In this document: positions 16,651-25,639 of the stretch, piece after piece
How positions within the stretch are numbered: position 1 is the first letter of the stretch
How the letters are laid out: each line of letters begins with the position of its first letter
NCBI GenBank assembly: GCA_020441005.1
Contig: JAGRNA010000049.1
Span: 1-35,288, forward strand
Direction: 5' to 3'
Source of the DNA: Leptospiraceae bacterium
Lineage (GTDB): Bacteria; Spirochaetota; Leptospiria; Leptospirales; Leptonemataceae
DNA length: 35,288 nucleotides
Notes under the pieces: generated by a model
The model's input: the letters and a program-made list of their open reading frames with translations, nothing else
The model's database searches: none
What the model was told of the DNA's origin: nothing
Position numbers and translations under genes: made by a program

Positions 16651-17499
16651 CTAACAACCACCGATCCGGTGCTGCTGGTTTGTGCCTTGCAGCCACAGTT
16701 GAAAATCGCGGTACAGTTTTTCCAGACGCAGCCGATCACCGCGGGTCAGCTCGTACTCCAGGCTGGCTTGCGGGTATTTCAGGTAGTAGTCCAGGCTTTT
16801 CTTGAAGGCTTTGCGAGACCACAGAAACTCGAACCAGGCAGTGGCAATATCTCTAGTGGCGCCGCCCAAAAAATCAAGCGGCCAGTAACCAAAAAACTGA
16901 TCCAGGGGCGGCCAGGCGCCCTGAATACGGGGTCCGGGGCGGGCAATGGCCATGGTGGCCGGTGAACAGCGGATAGATCCCCGGAAGTCCTGATCCTGTA
17001 GAAACCATGCCAGGCCCTCCTGGACCCGCCGGTCAGCAAAGCGTCGTTGTTCTAGCAGGGCATGGACCAGCTCATGACGCCAGGTCTGGCGACTGGCTCC
17101 CCGTACAATGTGTATGCGCCTTGTTTTGCGATCAAAATGAGCGCGGGCTGCCTTGCCGCCCGGAATATGGTTCTGATAACTGGCGTTTGTTCTATAGATT
17201 ACGACAGTCGGGGGATCGTAATCGACCTGGTCGAACACGCTTTCCAGGAGCTCGGCCAGGGCCTGTCTGCCCGTCGTTAAATCAGGCTCCAAATCGGCCG
17301 GGGTCAGGTCGGTGGCATAGTAGACCTGTAAAACGGTTTCGCTTTCCAGATGCACCGCATCTACGCCGTCAATGCGGGCGGGCTCCATGATACGCCAGGC
17401 TTGATGGCAGCCGGCCAGGATCAGCAGCAGAGCCATTCCGCAGCGGCGGCCTGGGCGTGGAATTGCTTTTGGGAAGTAGCGCAGGAGATCGGCAATCAT
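16651..17499 (-). CDS. lipoprotein with HExxH gluzincin-like peptidase motif
   Basis: A 282-residue predicted lipoprotein. The basic stretch PGRRCG, hydrophobic MALLLILAG and lipobox LAG-C31 make a good lipoprotein signal with a short N-terminal extension. HELVH at 142-146 supplies two zinc ligands and the catalytic Glu, and E161 (VQEGLAWF), 15 residues after the second His, is a fitting third ligand. This is the pattern of membrane-anchored gluzincin peptidases (compare the peptidase MA-like family). The ATG lies 31 bases after the STAS gene stop; a TTG start at 17556 would overlap that gene. A substrate cannot be inferred. Upstream STAS gene and this gene form a probable operon. Confidence 0.68.
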   Translation of the reverse strand: MIADLLRYFPKAIPRPGRRCGMALLLILAGCHQAWRIMEPARIDGVDAVHLESETVLQVYYATDLTPADLEPDLTTGRQALAELLESVFDQVDYDPPTVVIYRTNASYQNHIPGGKAARAHFDRKTRRIHIVRGASRQTWRHELVHALLEQRRFADRRVQEGLAWFLQDQDFRGSIRCSPATMAIARPGPRIQGAWPPLDQFFGYWPLDFLGGATRDIATAWFEFLWSRKAFKKSLDYYLKYPQASLEYELTRGDRLRLEKLYRDFQLWLQGTNQQHRIGGC

Positions 17500-17530
17500 G
17501 GCGGTAGAAGGCGTGATCCGGCTGCCGGAT

Positions 17531-17863
17531 TCAAAATGCCTGCCGGACAGTCGCAATATTGTGGATTTCGACCAGCTCCAGGATAGCCTTGACCCGGGGG
17601 GTCACATTGAATAATACCATCTCAAAGCTGCCCATACTTTGATCCTTGAAAAGGCGGTAGATGTTGATGATTTCCGAAACACCGGTTGAGTTGATGTATT
17701 CCACCAGGTCAAAGTCCAGCATCAGTTTTTCAAAAGGCTGGCTGGGGTGTCGATGGTCGCCCAATGCCCCCATGATCACATTGTCTGTAGACAGGCTTGC
17801 CACTCGCAATTGAATTCTGAGAGTGGTCCCTTCGGCCTCGATGATGACATCCTTTGCGGACAT
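17531..17863 (-). CDS. STAS-domain anti-sigma-factor antagonist-like protein
   Basis: A 110-residue, single STAS domain protein. The segment EYINSTGVSEIINIYRLF is the equivalent of the phosphorylation loop of SpoIIAA; T60, directly before the glycine, is the probable phosphate acceptor in place of Ser. Family members bind an anti-sigma kinase when unphosphorylated and free a sigma factor. No anti-sigma kinase, phosphatase or sigma gene is in the window, so its partner is elsewhere. Its ATG is one base away from the divergent membrane-protein ATG (CATAATG). No ribosome site is visible. Confidence 0.85.
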   Translation of the reverse strand: MSAKDVIIEAEGTTLRIQLRVASLSTDNVIMGALGDHRHPSQPFEKLMLDFDLVEYINSTGVSEIINIYRLFKDQSMGSFEMVLFNVTPRVKAILELVEIHNIATVRQAF

Positions 17864-17864
17864 A

Positions 17865-18947
17865 ATGACCAGAATAAAGCCTGGCCAAATCAGAGACTAC
17901 CAAAAAAAAGCTGTCGCCCGGTTATGGATCCCGGCCGCTCTTTTGGCCAGCGCCCTGTTTAGCTGGTACTATCGTTTCCAATCTACCTGGCAAATTCTGG
18001 TTTTGCTGCTGCTGGGATTTGCCTTGTTCGCTTTGGTCTACGCCACCTTGCAGCGGCTGCTCGGCCGCTGGTATCGGCGTGGATTTGTGCCGACCTGGTA
18101 TTTGCTCATTGGGGGCGCCTTGCTGGTGGTGATCACCTACCTGATCGAGCTCTACTCGTATCTGCCCTGGAGCGGCCTTTGGCTGGGGATCTGGCTGGCC
18201 TGGGGTTTCTGGCTGGCTCTGCGCAAGGCCGCCCATTTACTGAGCGTCTGGTTTGTTGTGATCTGGCTCACAGCCGGTAGTTTGCTAGGCCTGCGCCTGC
18301 TGGGCAGCGCCAATCAGATTCTGGGCTGGTTGACCTTTCAGACCGAAGAATACCTGGCCTGGCAACGCTGGCAGGCCAGTCAGCTAGCCTGGCATAAGTC
18401 AGCGGAAACAAATGGCATTACGCGCTATTACCTGCGCACAGAAACTACCCCGGACACGCTGCTGGAAGTAATGCTACCGCCCAATTTCTATTTTCACGAT
18501 GCCAGTGATGGCAGTCAAAGCCCGGATTTCCCAATCCTCGGCACCCGACTGGCCTCGGTTTCGGCGCGCCTGACGGATCCCTTCGGCTTGCCTTCACTGA
18601 GCGTTTTTGCCAGCGATCCCGGTGAAAGCGGAGCGGGCCTGCCCCCGGCGGTGGAGCGCACGCGCCAGGTCTTGCAGCAGCGTCAGCGCGAGGGCAGTAT
18701 CAGCAATTTACACCTGGCCAATAATATCGAACACACCCTGGGGCCGCAACACAAGCTGTTGGGGGCCGTATTTGATTATCGAGACCTGATTCTGGATACC
18801 GACTGTCGCATCTCGATTTATCCCTTTGTCGCGCAAGAACGGCGCTTTGTGGCCCTGCTTTTCGAGGAGCAGCCCCGGGAGGACCTGATGGATCCCGCTC
18901 TGGAGTCGGTTTTGCGCGTTTTAATACCGGTCCGGCATAAAAAGTAA
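17865..18947 (+). CDS. polytopic membrane protein of unknown function
   Basis: A 360-residue protein that I do not recognise. About five Trp- and Leu-rich membrane helices fill residues 20-155, followed by a soluble C-terminal region (about 175-360) without evident catalytic motifs. This half is probably cytoplasmic or periplasmic and contains RYYLRTETTPDTLLEVMLPP and a final acidic to basic end. The start is placed at the ATG facing the STAS start; in-frame codons from 17823 to 17844 would lengthen it inside the STAS gene. It may share control with the STAS gene across a bidirectional promoter, but that promoter would have to lie within coding sequence. Downstream, GAPDH has its own ribosome site 97 bases away. 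Confidence 0.72.
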   Translation: MTRIKPGQIRDYQKKAVARLWIPAALLASALFSWYYRFQSTWQILVLLLLGFALFALVYATLQRLLGRWYRRGFVPTWYLLIGGALLVVITYLIELYSYLPWSGLWLGIWLAWGFWLALRKAAHLLSVWFVVIWLTAGSLLGLRLLGSANQILGWLTFQTEEYLAWQRWQASQLAWHKSAETNGITRYYLRTETTPDTLLEVMLPPNFYFHDASDGSQSPDFPILGTRLASVSARLTDPFGLPSLSVFASDPGESGAGLPPAVERTRQVLQQRQREGSISNLHLANNIEHTLGPQHKLLGAVFDYRDLILDTDCRISIYPFVAQERRFVALLFEEQPREDLMDPALESVLRVLIPVRHKK

Positions 18948-19007
18948 CAATCGCGGCCCACTTCCTCTTGACGCCATTGTTCCAGCCTGCAGAGTCGGAC
19001 CGAATAG

Positions 19008-20057
<1,050 letters not shown>

Positions 20058-20103
20058 GCGCGCTCATTTCCAGCAGGCCGGTGATCAGTGCGGCCTGAGA
20101 ACC

Positions 20104-20138
20104 AGCCCCGTTGCGATGACTGCAGCGGGGCTTTTTTT
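20104..20138 (+). terminator. intrinsic terminator of gap
   Basis: AGCCCCGTTG (20104-20113) pairs with CAGCGGGGCT (20123-20132) over ten base pairs with one G-T pair and a nine-base loop; seven T follow. It lies about 47 bases after the GAPDH stop. It is the clearest intrinsic terminator in the window. Confidence 0.88.
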
Positions 20139-20187
20139 GTGACCAGGTTGCCAGCTGTAGTGACTGAGCTGCCGCGAGTCGGCCGCT

Positions 20188-21462
20188 TCAGGAGTAGCGT
20201 CCGGCCAGCAGGGCTTCTAGTTCCGTTGCAATTGTGTGACAGGGCTGATAGAGTTGCAGCTGCTGTTGCAAAAGCTGACACTTGGCTTTGATTTCTGGAT
20301 CGTCGATCAAACGCTGCCATGCCGGCTGCAGGTCAGCGATGCGTGGGGCAATGTGAGCGGCGCCGACAGCTTCGAGTCGGACGGCGTTATCGAACTGGTC
20401 ATAATCCATGGGGATCACCAGCGCCGGGATCGCCTTTTGTAAGCAGGCATACAAAATTCCGCTGCCGGCGTGGTGAATGGCCACGTCGTAGTGGTGCAGA
20501 TGCCGGGCGTAAGAAATAAAGGCATGGATCTGGACATTGTCCGCCTCGTTTTGCAGGTTCAGCAGCTCTGATTTCGCACCCTGGCTAGCCCCAAAACTGA
20601 AATGGAAATCATAACCGGAGTAGCGGGCTGCCAGTTGGAGCATCGCCTGGAGCAGTCCTTGTTTGGCAAAGAGCAAGTGAGTTCCAAGGGTGACTAGCAC
20701 ATGCTTTTGCTGCTGACGAAAGCGGGGGGCCGGCCAATGGTCAGGCGGGGTGTACAAGATCGGACCAATCAATTGCAGGCGATCGGGGCAGCCCCGCTCA
20801 AATTCCAGTTCACGCATCCCGAGGGCGTATACCCGTTTGGGGGAGTAGACGCGTTCGCTGCCGTCACTGCGGTAGATCGATCGAAAACCAATTCGGCGCA
20901 AATCGCGGCGGCAGAGCGTAGCCATGCTGCGCTTGAAGAGCCGCAACAGACTGCGGTGTAGCGCGTCCCGTATTCGACCAATGCGATCCGACCGCGGGCG
21001 CAGGCCGCCAAAATAGGCCACCGGTCCTTGCGGGCATTCATATACGCAGGGAGACGGCAGGGTTGTTAGCCAGGGGATGTGGTCCTGTTCAGCCGTCAAA
21101 CCGGCGATTGCCAGCGTGAAATCAGCAACTAGCGCAGCCGGTTTGAGCTCTGCAAAGATGGCCTGCAATTCCCGTTGCATCTGGGCCATCAAGCGTACAT
21201 TGGCTTTTAGCTGGCCATATAATAAAATGGGGTTGTGCCGGATCTGATGCGGGGGATTCACAATTTGGTCAATTGCATCATCCTGACCCTCTAACAGGAA
21301 AATGCCTTCCAGTCCGGTGGCCTCAATATCAGCCCGGCCGCGGGTGGTGCAGGCGATCAATACACGGTAATCAGTTTGCAAATAGCGCCCTAGTCCCAGG
21401 AGCGGGTGCAAATGGCCGCTAAATGGCGGAGCGGCGATCAGAATCAGGGGCCTGGCCATCAT
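20188..21462 (-). CDS. UGT/MGT-type glycosyltransferase
   Basis: A 424-residue soluble or membrane-associated GT-B (family GT1-like) glycosyltransferase. The N-terminal acceptor half begins with ILIAAPPFSGHLHPLLGLG; the GHxxP motif carries the likely catalytic His17. The C-terminal half has the sugar-nucleotide signature: HHAGSGI (330-336), VIPMDYDQFDNA (349-360). Members transfer sugars to lipids, macrolides, carotenoids or sterols; the acceptor here is not known. The start is the first of two adjacent ATG codons and is preceded by GCGGAG at good spacing; the frame is open further upstream but crosses the divergent secreted-protein gene. A membrane-glycolipid role would fit the envelope genes nearby but is speculative. 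Confidence 0.85.
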   Translation of the reverse strand: MMARPLILIAAPPFSGHLHPLLGLGRYLQTDYRVLIACTTRGRADIEATGLEGIFLLEGQDDAIDQIVNPPHQIRHNPILLYGQLKANVRLMAQMQRELQAIFAELKPAALVADFTLAIAGLTAEQDHIPWLTTLPSPCVYECPQGPVAYFGGLRPRSDRIGRIRDALHRSLLRLFKRSMATLCRRDLRRIGFRSIYRSDGSERVYSPKRVYALGMRELEFERGCPDRLQLIGPILYTPPDHWPAPRFRQQQKHVLVTLGTHLLFAKQGLLQAMLQLAARYSGYDFHFSFGASQGAKSELLNLQNEADNVQIHAFISYARHLHHYDVAIHHAGSGILYACLQKAIPALVIPMDYDQFDNAVRLEAVGAAHIAPRIADLQPAWQRLIDDPEIKAKCQLLQQQLQLYQPCHTIATELEALLAGRYS

Positions 21463-21611
21463 TGTAAAAACTCCGCTGAGTGAACCTGTCAATCCCGATC
21501 GCATGGCAAGCACTGCTGCTTGCAGTAGCACGCCCGGCGTATCCACGGGCGCCTGATAAGGGCCCAAAAGCATTTTGGTTTTTTGAGCCGCATTGGCCGA
21601 TACTACACTAG

Positions 21612-23210
21612 ATGAGCGCCTTGATTTTGCATCCGAGAACAATGCCTGGTCCATCAGGCCGGGTATGTTTCCGCTGGGGTCTGCTAGCAATTCTGTTGGT
21701 GATCGGTGGCTGGCCTGTTGTTGCCACCGCGCAGGAGCAGGACAATCCGGATGCAATGCCTTTAATCCCTTCTCCGCGCTCTGAACAGGGCGAGCGACAG
21801 CTATACGATAGCATGCGCAGTCGCCTGGAATACTATCAGCGCATGCAGGGTCAGACCGCGCGCACAACGATGGCAAGGGATCGGATGAGTTCGGAATCTC
21901 GCCAGACTATACGGGTGCCCGCGGCCCAAAATCGGGATCCATCAGCGAACGAACTGCCTTATTTACCAGAGACAGGCAATCGACTAGCGAATGATAACTT
22001 GCATGAACAAGATCCGGTTGTGCGTTTGTCTGGCAGCAAACCCGATCAGGGCAAAACCAGTGCCCCAAACAGCCAGCGCAGTCAGCCCAAAACGACGGGC
22101 CGGAATACTGCTTCCAAAAGCGCTCGCGCCCGCACAGCACAGCCGGAACAGCCTGCCAGGGGTACCTCAATTCGCACAGGCGCTCCATCCGCCAATGCGC
22201 AAAAGTCTAGCACAGCGCGCGGCAATTCGGATCCAATACCGCGTCGCCGAACCCATACAGACTCCATGCATGCTCTGGAGGCGATTTTTAAAAATACCAG
22301 TCCTGTCCCCGGCCTGCCGGTGGATTTAACCCCGGCCGCCAGGGGTCCCTATCGCTACTTCGCCCCGGCGGTCTACAAAGGTCTGTATCTGCATAATTAC
22401 ACCGCACGCACAGCTAGCCGGTATACCAGCCTGCTCAAGCAGGCCCGCAAATACAAATTGAATGTGCTGGTCGTCGATGTGCAACCAAAGCAGCCGCCCA
22501 AAGAGTTCATCAAACTGGCCCGGGAAATGGACTTCTACCTGGTAGCCCGGGTGGTCGTCTTCGAGGGCGGTCTGCGGAGCTGGCCCCCGCCGCGCAAACA
22601 CATTGACCAGGTGGCGGCGTCCGCCCAGGCAGCAGCCCAGGCTGGATTTATGGAAGTGCAACTGGACTATATTCGTTTCACGGACTACTGGAAGGGTCGC
22701 AGCCTGTCTTTACCGCAGCGCTACCGCACTGTCGCTACCATCATTAAACATATCGACGATCAAGTACGACCGCTGGGCGTACGCATTGGCGCTGATATAT
22801 TCGGTCGCATACCTTTCAATCAAAATGACCGCATCGGCCAAAAGCTGGAGGTCTTTGCGCCCTATCTGGACACCCTGTATCCGATGCTCTACCCCTCGCA
22901 TTTCTACGGTGATCCAATGATGCAAAAAAAACCCTACAAGGCAGTCTACGATGGCTGCCGCAAATCTGTTGAACGGATCGGTCATGAAAGCAAGGTGGTG
23001 GCCTATATCCAGGCCTTTAAAATGAAGGTTGGCATGAGCGGCCTTGGTTACCAGCGTTATATCTACGATCAACTACGGGCCAGTACGGATGCCGGGGGCC
23101 AGGGTTTTGTTGCCTGGAATGCCCGCAACCAGTATGCGACTTTTTTTAAAGCAGTCGCCCAGTACAACCAGTATATAACCGCTCAAAAGCAAACTGTAAC
23201 CAGTCCCTGA
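21612..23210 (+). CDS. secreted putative glycoside hydrolase (DUF4015-like)
   Basis: A 532-residue exported protein. The signal peptide (about 11-40, ending VVATA-QEQ) is followed by a long disordered Gln/Ser/Arg/Thr-rich linker (about 45-240) and a TIM-barrel-like domain (about 252-520). Motifs fit the DUF4015 putative glycoside-hydrolase family: LNVLVVDVQ, VARVVVFEGG, EVQLDYIRFTDY, GVRIGADIFGR and LYPMLYPSHFYG. Asp at LDYIRF and Asp at GADIF are the likely active-site acids by position. Family members are thought to degrade or remodel polysaccharide; proof is lacking. A second in-frame ATG at 21642 with GAG just before it may be the true start. It is divergent from the glycosyltransferase gene. 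Confidence 0.8.
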   Translation: MSALILHPRTMPGPSGRVCFRWGLLAILLVIGGWPVVATAQEQDNPDAMPLIPSPRSEQGERQLYDSMRSRLEYYQRMQGQTARTTMARDRMSSESRQTIRVPAAQNRDPSANELPYLPETGNRLANDNLHEQDPVVRLSGSKPDQGKTSAPNSQRSQPKTTGRNTASKSARARTAQPEQPARGTSIRTGAPSANAQKSSTARGNSDPIPRRRTHTDSMHALEAIFKNTSPVPGLPVDLTPAARGPYRYFAPAVYKGLYLHNYTARTASRYTSLLKQARKYKLNVLVVDVQPKQPPKEFIKLAREMDFYLVARVVVFEGGLRSWPPPRKHIDQVAASAQAAAQAGFMEVQLDYIRFTDYWKGRSLSLPQRYRTVATIIKHIDDQVRPLGVRIGADIFGRIPFNQNDRIGQKLEVFAPYLDTLYPMLYPSHFYGDPMMQKKPYKAVYDGCRKSVERIGHESKVVAYIQAFKMKVGMSGLGYQRYIYDQLRASTDAGGQGFVAWNARNQYATFFKAVAQYNQYITAQKQTVTSP

Positions 23211-23215
23211 CCGGA

Positions 23216-23512
23216 TTAGCCGCCAATGTGGCGTCCGGACAGCGCATACGCAATCACCTGCGCCGGGAGTACCCGTTGTAAATACAGGCCTGGTGTGTCT
23301 CTGCGTGGTTGCCGACGGGACGCCGGGCCTGGACCGTATTGCGCCTGGCTCTGCTGATTGGTAGCCGGACGGCGGCCGGGTAGCCTTGGCTTGTTGGTAG
23401 ACTCGAGTTGGGGAATGCCGGGCTCAAACTGGATGGAATTCTGCAGATATACTGCTCGTGCCTGGATAAATGATAAAAAGCACGTTGACAGCAGTATGGC
23501 ACGGCAAGGCAT
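23216..23512 (-). CDS. doubtful small exported protein
   Basis: A 98-residue minus-strand frame fills most of the 314-base gap between the glycoside-hydrolase-like gene and oadG. Its first 20 residues (MPCRAILLSTCFLSFIQARA) resemble a signal peptide, and the rest is Gln/Pro/Arg-rich with no recognisable fold. There is no ribosome site. A second, overlapping frame (23254-23604) looks like chance. I keep it only because nothing else explains the gap and its stop falls six bases from the convergent gene. No clear promoter for the oad operon is visible in this gap either. Confidence 0.35.
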   Translation of the reverse strand: MPCRAILLSTCFLSFIQARAVYLQNSIQFEPGIPQLESTNKPRLPGRRPATNQQSQAQYGPGPASRRQPRRDTPGLYLQRVLPAQVIAYALSGRHIGG

Positions 23513-23524
23513 GGAAATAACAGG

Positions 23525-23779
23525 ATGCTTTGGGAAGGACTAAAACTGATGCTGCTGGGCATGGGTTTCGTGCTCGTGTTCTTGAGCCTGGTGCTGCTGG
23601 CCATGCAGATTCTGGGGGCCTGGTTTCGCCGCTTTCATCTCCTTCCAGAGGGAGGCGCAGTACCGCTGGCAAAAAAGACCGCTCCTGATGAACAGTTGAT
23701 TGCCGTGATTGGAGCCGCCATCCAGGCATGGAGATTGCAGCAACCGGATCAGAATCATGCAAATTCCCGGCCCAGGTAA
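23525..23779 (+). CDS. oadG: sodium-pump decarboxylase gamma subunit OadG
   Basis: An 84-residue protein with one membrane helix (about 10-32) in the pattern EGLKLMLLGMGFVLVFLSLVL, the usual signature of OadG. The gamma subunit anchors and stabilises the complex of biotin-carrying alpha and membrane beta subunits and its C-terminal tail contacts the alpha subunit. The tail here is short, with VIGAAIQAWR near the end as in family members. The gene order G-A-B matches enterobacterial oadGAB. The first ATG is kept because EGL-LM-GMG is conserved; the better ribosome site (GGAAGGA) is in front of an in-frame ATG eight codons later. Confidence 0.87.
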   Translation: MLWEGLKLMLLGMGFVLVFLSLVLLAMQILGAWFRRFHLLPEGGAVPLAKKTAPDEQLIAVIGAAIQAWRLQQPDQNHANSRPR

Positions 23780-23842
23780 GGCGTCATCCGCGCTTCCTGA
23801 GCAAGGCAACTGGCGGCTTTGGCCGCACAGGCGAGAACAATT

Positions 23843-25639
23843 ATGAAAAAAAAGATCTTATTTCAGGACACTTCCTTCCGGGACGGCTTTCAGTCGTTTT
23901 TCGGGGCGCGTGTACAAACGGATGACTTCATTGGGGCTGTCGAAGCCGCCGCTCAGGCAGGCATCACCCACTTTGAAGCCGGCGGCGGCGCTCGTTTTCA
24001 AAGCCTTTTTTTGTATTGCGGCGAGTCAGCGTTTGACATGATGGACCGCTTTCGCCAGGCAGCCGGCAAGGATGCCAACCTGCAAACCCTGGCACGCGGG
24101 ATTAATGTTGTCGCTCTGTCACAACAACCCAAAGACATGATCGACCTGCATGCCCGTATGTTCAAGAAGCACGGCATCACCCACATTCGCAATTTTGACG
24201 CCCTGAATGATATGGACAACCTGACGTATTCCGGCGAGCGCATCAAAAGTGCCGGTCTGCATCACCAGGCGGTAGTCACATTGATGGAACTGCCTCCCGG
24301 CTGCAGCGGCGCCCATGATCCCGATTTTTATATCCAGTGTCTGCGTCAGATATTGGACAAAGGAGTCCCTTATGACTCTATCTGCTTCAAGGACGCTTCC
24401 GGCACTTCCAATCCGCATACCATTTACGAGACATTCAAACGCGCCCGCCAGCTGGTGGGTGACGATGTGATCCTGTGGCATCACACCCACGATACCGCCG
24501 GCCAGGGAATCACCCAATACAAGGCCTCGATTGAAGCCGGTGCGGACGGGGTCTGCCTGGCACGTGCGCCTGTCTCGGGCGGAACATCCCAGCCGGATTT
24601 GATTTCCTTGTGGCATGCCCTGAAAGGCACAAATTTTGAGCTCGATATTGATATACCCAAAATTCTGGAGGCCAATGCTGTTTTCAAGGATGCCATGCAG
24701 GATTATTTTTTCCCACCGGAAGCGCTCGGCATCTCGTCCGAAGTTGTGCTCTCACCCATGCCTGGCGGGGCGCTGACAGCCAATACCATGATGATGCGTG
24801 ATACGGGTACTTTACACCTGTATCCGCAGGTCATTGAGGCCATGGCCGAGTGTGTGGCCAAAGGCGGCTTTGGCACATCGGTGACACCGGTCTCCCAGTT
24901 TTATTTTCAGCAGGCTTATGCCAATGTTACCCAGGGCAAATGGAAGAAAATCACTGACGGCTATGGCAATATGGTGCTGGGTTACTTTGGCAAAACTCCG
25001 GTTGCGCCAGATCCGGAAGTGGTCCAGATCGCCCAGGAGCAAATGGGCAAACCGGTATTTACCGGCGATCCGCTGGAAATTCTGGAACCCGGCATCCCCA
25101 AGGCCGAAGCCATCCTGAAAGAAAACAATCTGCCGGTCACTGAAGAGAATGTTTTCATCGTCGGTGCACTGGCAACCGCGCAGGGCAACAAGGGCCTGGA
25201 TTTTCTGTTGGGCAAGAACACTGTCAATGTGCGTAAGAAAAGCACAGAGGCTCCGGCGGCACCAGCCACATCCAAAGCGGCGCCGACAGGATCTAGCATG
25301 CCGGGTGCCTTCCGGGTGACCGTCAACAGCAAGGTCTATGACGTCACTGTGGAACCTGGCAGCGGTGCTGTCACCTCGGTTGCCACGGCTGCCCCGCCGG
25401 CCCAGGCAGCAGCTCCAGCCGCAGATGCGAAAGCGGTCAGTGCCAACTTGCCGGGAAAAGTACAGCGGGTCGACGTCAAACCGGGTGATCAAGTCCAGGA
25501 GGGAGATGTACTGCTAATCATTGAAGCCATGAAAATGGAGAATGAGATCAGATCCCCTTACAGCGGAACCGTTGCGGCAGTGTACAAAGCGGCCGGGGAT
25601 AATGTCCAGACCGGCGAAGAAATGTTGAGCATTGCCTGA
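23843..25639 (+). CDS. oadA: biotin-dependent decarboxylase/carboxyltransferase alpha subunit, divergent OadA
   Basis: A 598-residue protein: a carboxyltransferase TIM barrel (about 1-280), the conserved family C-terminal carboxylase region (about 290-440), a Pro/Ala linker and a biotinyl domain (about 525-598) with the biotinylated K564 in EAMKMENEI. It moves CO2 from a substrate acid to biotin, which then feeds the Na+-pumping beta subunit. The metal-binding residues are kept (DTSFRD, FKDASG, HHTHDT). However, the usual ETWGGATFD segment of oxaloacetate decarboxylase reads EAGGGARFQ here, and SGTSNP replaces the usual AGLL-P. Oxaloacetate may not be the true substrate. The start is the ATG AAA AAA AAG after GGCGAG; its TGA overlaps the oadB ATG. 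Confidence 0.82.
   Translation: MKKKILFQDTSFRDGFQSFFGARVQTDDFIGAVEAAAQAGITHFEAGGGARFQSLFLYCGESAFDMMDRFRQAAGKDANLQTLARGINVVALSQQPKDMIDLHARMFKKHGITHIRNFDALNDMDNLTYSGERIKSAGLHHQAVVTLMELPPGCSGAHDPDFYIQCLRQILDKGVPYDSICFKDASGTSNPHTIYETFKRARQLVGDDVILWHHTHDTAGQGITQYKASIEAGADGVCLARAPVSGGTSQPDLISLWHALKGTNFELDIDIPKILEANAVFKDAMQDYFFPPEALGISSEVVLSPMPGGALTANTMMMRDTGTLHLYPQVIEAMAECVAKGGFGTSVTPVSQFYFQQAYANVTQGKWKKITDGYGNMVLGYFGKTPVAPDPEVVQIAQEQMGKPVFTGDPLEILEPGIPKAEAILKENNLPVTEENVFIVGALATAQGNKGLDFLLGKNTVNVRKKSTEAPAAPATSKAAPTGSSMPGAFRVTVNSKVYDVTVEPGSGAVTSVATAAPPAQAAAPAADAKAVSANLPGKVQRVDVKPGDQVQEGDVLLIIEAMKMENEIRSPYSGTVAAVYKAAGDNVQTGEEMLSIA

Noticed and set aside
15161-16700. TPP riboswitch upstream of thiGH
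   Set aside because: The CTGAGA and ACCTGATCTGG-type elements are not found before the serine hydrolase or before thiG. CTGAGA at 20093-20098 lies just before the gap terminator and on the other strand.
21463-21876. Longer N-terminus of the glycosyltransferase
   Set aside because: The frame is open for another 138 codons but crosses the start of the divergent secreted protein; the normal GT1 start follows a good ribosome site at 21462.
23490-23510. Sigma-54 type promoter (TGGCACG) before oadG
   Set aside because: The -24 half fits, but the -12 TTGCA half is absent at the required distance.
23254-23604. A 116-codon minus-strand frame overlapping oadG
   Set aside because: It overlaps the coding sequence of OadG, has no domain and looks like a shadow of the opposite strand.
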